64,000 nucleotides of DNA from Perognathus longimembris pacificus (lineage: Eukaryota; Chordata; Mammalia; Rodentia; Heteromyidae), in the NCBI RefSeq assembly GCF_023159225.1, contig NC_063161.1, positions 123,790,958 through 123,854,957 of the forward strand, given 5' to 3'. Shown here in pieces: positions 58,405 through 64,000 of this stretch. Position 1 is the stretch's first letter. Each line of letters begins with the position of its first letter. The translations under genes and the position numbers were made by a program. The notes beneath the pieces are model-generated. The model was given only the letters and a program-made list of their open reading frames with translations. It was not told the DNA's origin and ran no database searches.

Positions 58405-58623
58405 TCTACTCCTGGGGCTTGAACTCACAGCCTGGGAACTGCCTCTGAGCTTTTTGCTCAAGGCTAGTTTTCTACCACGTGAGTAACTGCTCCACTTTTA
58501 GGTGCTTAATCAGATATGAGACTCTCAAGGACTTCTTGGCCTAGGCTGGTTTCAAACTGTGATCCTCAGATCTCAGTCACCTTGGTAGCTAGGATTACAG
58601 GTATGAGCCAACTGCATCCTGCT
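58405..58623 (-). mobile_element. B1-like/Geo composite SINE
   Basis: Minus strand: GCTCATACCTGTAATCCTAG, then 'ctaccaaggtgactgagatctgaggatcacagtttgaaacc', a linker 'gagagtctcatatctgattaagcacc', the Geo module (TACTCACGTGGTAGAAAAC, GAGTTCAAGCC). Confidence 0.82.
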
Positions 58624-58879
58624 CCTGTTTTTGTTAATCCTCTGAGAACAAGATTAAATAAGTACCTAATATTATAGTCTCTCTTTTATCTTGGTTGAAG
58701 TTTAGTCAGATCCTAGCTTCTCCCTTTCTCTCTCCCTTCTCTGCTCTAGTCTTTGTCTCTATTTTCTTTCTCTTTCTCTCCCTCTCCTTTCAATCCTGGT
58801 TAGTTTCAAAATCCCTTGATGTTTGGAAATGTTTCCCTAATGAAGGGCACATGTCAACAAAGAGGGCTAGCTCAGTAAT

Positions 58880-59200
58880 CCAATGACAGAGTGAGCAAAC
58901 TGTAACTGGTGAGGGAAAAAAATGCCTATTTTTGCAGTTATTGAGTTAAAATGTATTTTTATTTTTTTGCTTCTTGAAATGGCTGAAAAGTCATAAAGGA
59001 TATCAGTATTCTGTGGCACATAAAAATTGCATTAAATTTAAATTTCAATGTTCATAAATAAAATTTTATTGGACTATAGCCACAACTCATTTATTCACAC
59101 AAGGTCTGTGTTTTCTAGGCTTCTACAACATCAGGTTTGAGGACTGATTTTTTAAAAGATATGAAAGTAGCTATAGATGGAATCTTTGCCTATGTTCTGT
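58880..59200 (+). repeat. Possible ancient hAT-Charlie-type DNA transposon relic
   Basis: 'agcaaactgtaactggtgagg' near 58,895 and 'aaataaaattttattggactatagccacaactcatttattcaca' at 59,056-59,099 recall the mammalian-wide MER5/Charlie-type element. The right terminal inverted repeat is not identifiable. Confidence 0.45.
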
Positions 59201-61949
59201 TAACAGAGATGTTGAATACCACAAATCCAAAAGTACTTTGTATCTGAGTTTTTAAAGGCAAGTTTAACAACATGTGATCTGATCTGCACTTTTCAAATGT
59301 AACCAATGTTGGCAATTTTAATGGGTTATCAATGATAATTTTAATAAATATGTGTTTATGTGACAAATACTAAACAAGATATTTAATACATATATGAATG
59401 TCAGTGAAAGACAACTGAATATGTGGCCCTCAAAGATGCCACTTTGTATTAATATTATTTTAAGCTGAAGGCTACTGAGAAGAAAAAAATTGCTCACCTC
59501 TTTTGTATTTGCCTCAAATCAGGATATTAATTTTCAAAGATATCCCTTCTTTCACTACTAGGAATGATCAAAGGTAATCATGGGAATGAACTTTCCACCT
59601 CTCTTGAATCTGTATAACACTTTTGACAAACTTGCTTTGTTTACCTTTAGTGTCCCATATCTTCGTTTTCCTGCTCTTAGAGCCTAAAGCTCCTTTTCTT
59701 TCTTTAGAAATATACTCTTATTTTCTAAAGAGACTACTTATACCCAAGTTCAAAGACCCCTAGTCAAGTGCCCATTTATTCACATGTGTTACATTAGTGA
59801 TGCCTATGTTACTACATTTCTATTTCTATTTGCTCTCTCTTATTAATCTCTAGTTAAGAAAATTGAAACAATAGTAGAAAATGAGATTTTCCAAAGGTTA
59901 GTATAAACAATATATACATATATAGAGTATTTTAATGTTAGTATAATTTGTTTTACAACCTATTTAAAAACAGATAAAAAATTACTGAGTATAACAATAA
60001 GATATGACCTCAGAGCAAAAATCAAATTGTGGAAGAATTAAGGCTTATCTATTAGGTCTGTTAAGCCAAATAACAAAGCTCCCTAGAAATTTACAATTAA
60101 AAAATATGGCATACCAACTATGTAATTAAGAAGAAAGACCTATGATATTGGAAAAAATCATTTTGGCATGTGAATTCAATTAGAATCAAATATGAAGGAA
60201 GCACACTGTTTAAAGACAGTTGTCCTGTCAAATATGGCACCTACCTCACTAAAAGAATTAAAAATTATTAGGCTTTTGAGATATGAAAAGGCCTTCAGTA
60301 GGAATGAGACCAAGAAATATGCTGAATGCTTTACAAAAATGGCCAAGGAATGTGATGGCCAAGAAAAGAGAAAATTCCTAGAGAATGGGGTCCAGACTTA
60401 ACAGAAAACAATGGATGGGGCTGAAATGAAACCTAAGGCAGGAACACTGCCTGTCCTTAGAGCAGTGGATTGAGTAATTTTTGTTAAATAGGCTCTCATT
60501 TATAGCTGACCAGAAGTTGCTATTGGCCTTTCCATTTCTTCAGGGTTTCCTATGATTACCCTGTCTCTATTCCATCCCTGTATGTTAGATACACAGGTAA
60601 GCAGATAATTTTTTTTGATCTGATAGCATTGACTCCAGATTTGACCAAACCAGACACTATGGTTAGATAAAGACTTTGTGTATGTTTGAGAGGAGAATAA
60701 GACATTTTAAAATACAGAAATGTAGAGTAAATATTTGTGACAAAAAGGTAAAGTATAATTGTGGTAAACATAAAAAATGCCCCTCACCAATGTCTTGAAT
60801 GTGGCGAGAATAATATATACATCATGGTTCTGAAATGGAAAGTGATATCTAAATTGGGTTGATAATATTGAGATGACATTTGTTTGTAATCTAGGAACAT
60901 AGGGATACTTAAGAAGCTCCATGTTTTTATATGTATCTCTTAAAGCATTTAAATTTTAAAAACTTTAATTTATACTCACCAAGCAACAGAATGCCCATGA
61001 GAGAGAAAGTAAATATTGAAACATTAATTATTAATAAATGATTAAAAATGTAATTCTACTTGCATGAGAACATATTTTAATTAGGTTAAAATTACATACT
61101 GATTTGTAGATCTAAATGCAGTGGAGTCTCCTTCGAAAGACACATTTTAATTTTTCATGATTTAGATTCATATTTTGGCTTGTTTAAAGAAATGTGATGA
61201 AAATGCTAGGCAACAGTTCTGATCGTCTGGGTTCCAACTTGTCAGATCTTGGGATTTGCCCAAAATAAAGCAAATACTACTGACAGTGAAAAGAGGGGAA
61301 CAGGATTTTAATCAAAATGGCCATTTGGAGAAAGTGAGAGCTATGAATATTTATCATTCTTTGGCGCTACTATCATGAGCTTTAGCTTTAAATGGGGAAA
61401 GAATTTGGGCAAGGGGCAAGAGGTATACATAGTTAGGCATTGCTGGTCAAAGTGTGGTCTGGTTGGTCATTATCTCAGCTCTAGTCTTGAAACAAATTTC
61501 CAAGCCATCTTTAATACCTGAGGGAACAATCCAATTCCCATAAGATATTTGCTATTGTTTATGTGAAGAGTAATTTGTCTGTAAAACTCTGCTGTTCCTG
61601 GAACCAAAGTGACTTCAAATTTTCCCTTGTGGGAAAAGGGGTATTCTGGAATAGGACATTATAATGACTTATAGTGAGAGACCTGTGTCAGTCTTTGTGC
61701 CTTCGAAATTAAAGCTGATGAGATAAGTTAGAAGTCATCCATTTCACGACCCATTCATTGGATGATTAACAGTCTTTATGCCTAATTTCCCAAGAGACTG
61801 ATTCAAAGTTTAACTCAAAGGAGATAGATACAAAGCAAAGGCAGGAATACCAGGCACTCATCCAGATTTAACTTGACTCATGGGCTCACAATAGAAGTTA
61901 ATGATTTTTACCATAGACATTCTAAATACTGGTTAGAGAAACTTGGATT
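59201..61949. other. Unique AT-rich DNA
   Basis: No gene or repeat is recognised. The frame at 60,192-60,401 has no known domain. Confidence 0.5.
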
Positions 61950-61966
61950 AAAATCTCAAGATCAGG

Positions 61967-62173
61967 GGGCTGGGGATATAGCCTAGCGGCAAGAGTGCCT
62001 GTCTCGTATACACGAGGTCCTAGGTTCAATTCCCCAGCACCACATATGCAGAAAACGGCCAGAAGCGGCGCTGTGGCTCAAGTGGCAGAGTGCTAGCCTT
62101 GAGCGGGAAGAAGCCAGGGACAGTGCTCAGGCCCTGAGTCAAAGGCCCAGGACTGGCAAAAAAAAAAAAAAAA
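61967..62173 (+). mobile_element. IDL-Geo SINE (CGGGAA subfamily)
   Basis: CpG-rich, intact dimer. Perfect 17-bp TSD AAAATCTCAAGATCAGG at 61,950-61,966 and 62,174-62,190. Long A-tail. Confidence 0.98.
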
Positions 62174-62190
62174 AAATCTCAAGATCAGGA

Positions 62191-63078
62191 AATACTGGAG
62201 AGACTACTGCACATATGATCAGCATAAGTTTCCTTATGCTGAAAAGGAGGATGCATTCTGGAATCAGTTACCAGCTCTGTAGCCCAGAACACATATTTAA
62301 CTTGCCTAACTATCAAAATCATTTTCTATAAAATGGAATCAATATTAAATGCTTTGCAAAGGTAGTGTGAAATTCATTGCTATGGTGTAAATAAAGTTTC
62401 TATTGAACAATAAACTCTCGAAACTTTAATTTCACACTTCTCCCTCTGTGAACACTTGCATACATTTTCCCTCAAGGCATAAGGGTAATTTTATATGACA
62501 TGAAATATAAAGTTGGGATTTTAAATGAATTCAAGAGCTGGTATTTGCATATCAGAAGGGGACCAACATTATCTAGTAGCTTTGTCTAATTTTTCTAAAC
62601 TGGTTTTTCACCTTTTAATGAACCACTTACCCCACATATGGTACTATAAATTGGGAAAGGAGGTTATTTGTAACAATGTTACTTCTCCTCATTTCACATG
62701 AGTTGACTTTGAGAACAATAACTTGTGTGTTTGAAGAGAAAATCCAGATTGTGGATACACTATTCACTGAGGTTCCAGGTCTTCATTGATTTTTGAAGAA
62801 AAAGTTGAAGATTGAACTCTGGAGAGAAATGCATTTCTTACCTGTTGTAATAGTGAAGCCCATTGCTTGTCACAAAGCCTCTCATGACAGGAAGAGTGTC
62901 TCCAAGGATAAAGATTCAGTACATAAGAATTTCCTTTCTTTTCCTCAGGATTGGCCTTGAATGAGTCCAGTTGGAGCAAGGAACATGAACCTTAGATTCC
63001 TGTAACAGTAGAAGATGCTTCAAACTCACTAAAAATATTTCTCTGTTGGGTGTATCTCCAGAATTTTTCCAGTGCAAT
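62191..63078. other. Unique DNA with a possible minus-strand exon
   Basis: No repeat is recognised. The stretch 62,842-62,999 has consensus-like splice sites on the minus strand (see findings), but no recognised protein. Confidence 0.4.
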
Positions 63079-63100
63079 TTTGTTGTTGTTGTTGTTGTTA
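63079..63100. repeat. (GTT)n microsatellite
   Basis: Seven GTT/TTG units. Confidence 0.93.
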
Positions 63101-63199
63101 CTTGTGACCTATGATGACAGTGAATAAGAGGTATGATATTGAGCTCCTACTGAGATACTTATGTAATAATTAGTAGAGGTTAGATATGTACATATTACA

Positions 63200-63205
63200 A
63201 ATATA

Positions 63206-63260
<55 letters not shown>
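63200..63260. repeat. (AT)n microsatellite
   Basis: About 60 bases of TA repeats with a GTG interruption near 63,211. Confidence 0.96.
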
Positions 63261-63262
<2 letters not shown>

Positions 63263-64000
63263 TGGCATACAGAGTCATATGCACACATACACAAACATAT
63301 TTTATTCTAGTGGAATGACTTGACCACCTAACTTACAGTTTAACAAAATGAATACAAGGAAACTGGAGCATGTGTTGTTTGGGATTTGAAGTCAAAAGGT
63401 AAGGCAGGGGCAGATAACTGGAGAGAGGGAGGGCAGGCAAATGCAGTCATGATGTTCAAAGTACATGAAATGTCATAATGTCAAATCTATATGAAAATGA
63501 GGGGATGGGTGGGGTTGGAGAGGTTGGGAAAATGATGAAAGTGTGACATTACTCAAAATGTGTTATGTTCAAAAGCCAGCATGCTTGATTGGAGCCTCTT
63601 TGTATAACAAAAGGCAATAAAATATAATTTCCTTTAATGACTAGAGATCAGATTCAAATGTGTTGGTAGCTCCCCCAGTTGGAGAAACTCAGGGTTCTTC
63701 ACTGGTCCATTTCACATTCTCCTTTTTGGACAAGAAGGAGTTCTGCTGGCCCGTGTTTTCCACCTGCTCACAACATCGGGATGCATCTAAGATAGTGTTC
63801 TGTCTGTCAGTATCTATCAGTGCTGTGATCACTGCTGAATAAAGTATGCTTTCATTACATTTTTATTTATAAAAAGCTTCTAAGGCTTCATCCCCTTGCA
63901 CTATATGTATTATCTCCTATATCAAATCATACGCCAATGCCAAAAGCATTTTTCCTTTCTCGAAGTTATTCACAGTTTTCTCCCTTTCCCACTGTTAAGA
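63261..64000. other. Unique DNA to window end
   Basis: No gene or repeat is recognised. Confidence 0.5.

Noticed and set aside
60192..60401. 69-codon open frame rich in Lys/Glu
   Set aside because: No family recognised and no splice or promoter context. Probably chance in AT-rich DNA.

Overview
This is mammalian, non-coding, repeat-rich DNA. It is AT-rich and full of LINE-1 debris, microsatellites and short SINEs, and I found no intact host protein-coding gene. The best taxonomic marker is a dimeric SINE with an ID-like, tRNA-Ala-type left half and a 'Geo' right half. From memory, this IDL-Geo structure was reported as restricted to the rodent superfamily Geomyoidea (kangaroo rats, pocket mice, pocket gophers). 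I count at least ten copies, most with clear target-site duplications (TSDs), so I infer a geomyoid rodent.

Layout. 1-11.2 kb: intergenic or intronic DNA with old L1 3' ends, an L1 ORF1 fragment and B1-like/Geo SINEs, several of them nested. 11.2-16.9 kb: a long minus-strand LINE-1 with its 5' end, a GC-rich 5'UTR, the ORF1 C-terminal part and most of ORF2. It lacks its 3' end and its reverse-transcriptase active site is damaged. 16.9-30.4 kb: mostly unique AT-rich sequence with a few SINEs. 30.49-32.56 kb: a 2.07-kb retroviral chimera. 33-38 kb: an ancient LTR fragment, two young SINEs with perfect TSDs and a third inside a truncated L1. 38-48 kb: unique DNA, nested L1 3' ends, a composite inverted repeat at 45.96 kb and an ancient L1 3' end. 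48-54.3 kb: L1 fragments, including a twin-primed (5'-inverted) insertion with a perfect 12-bp TSD, and a U6 snRNA pseudogene. 54.8-64 kb: two young SINEs, old repeats, microsatellites and unique DNA.

The most unusual object is at 30,490-32,559. On the minus strand it reads: LTR, tRNA-Lys-type primer binding site, betaretrovirus-like gag (matrix to capsid), an abrupt jump to a short piece of reverse transcriptase, a fragment of the nuclear gene COX5A (cytochrome c oxidase subunit 5A) in the same orientation, and a partial LTR U3 in the opposite orientation. The two outer ends form TG...CA termini and are flanked by a near-identical 6-bp duplication (TAATAG/TAATGG). This suggests that a chimeric, doubly U3-ended molecule carrying a captured host mRNA fragment was integrated as one unit. 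Everything in it is decayed.

No genes here work together as a pathway. The visible biology is retrotransposition: L1 machinery (now defective in this window) mobilising SINEs, a U6 copy and its own truncated 3' ends.
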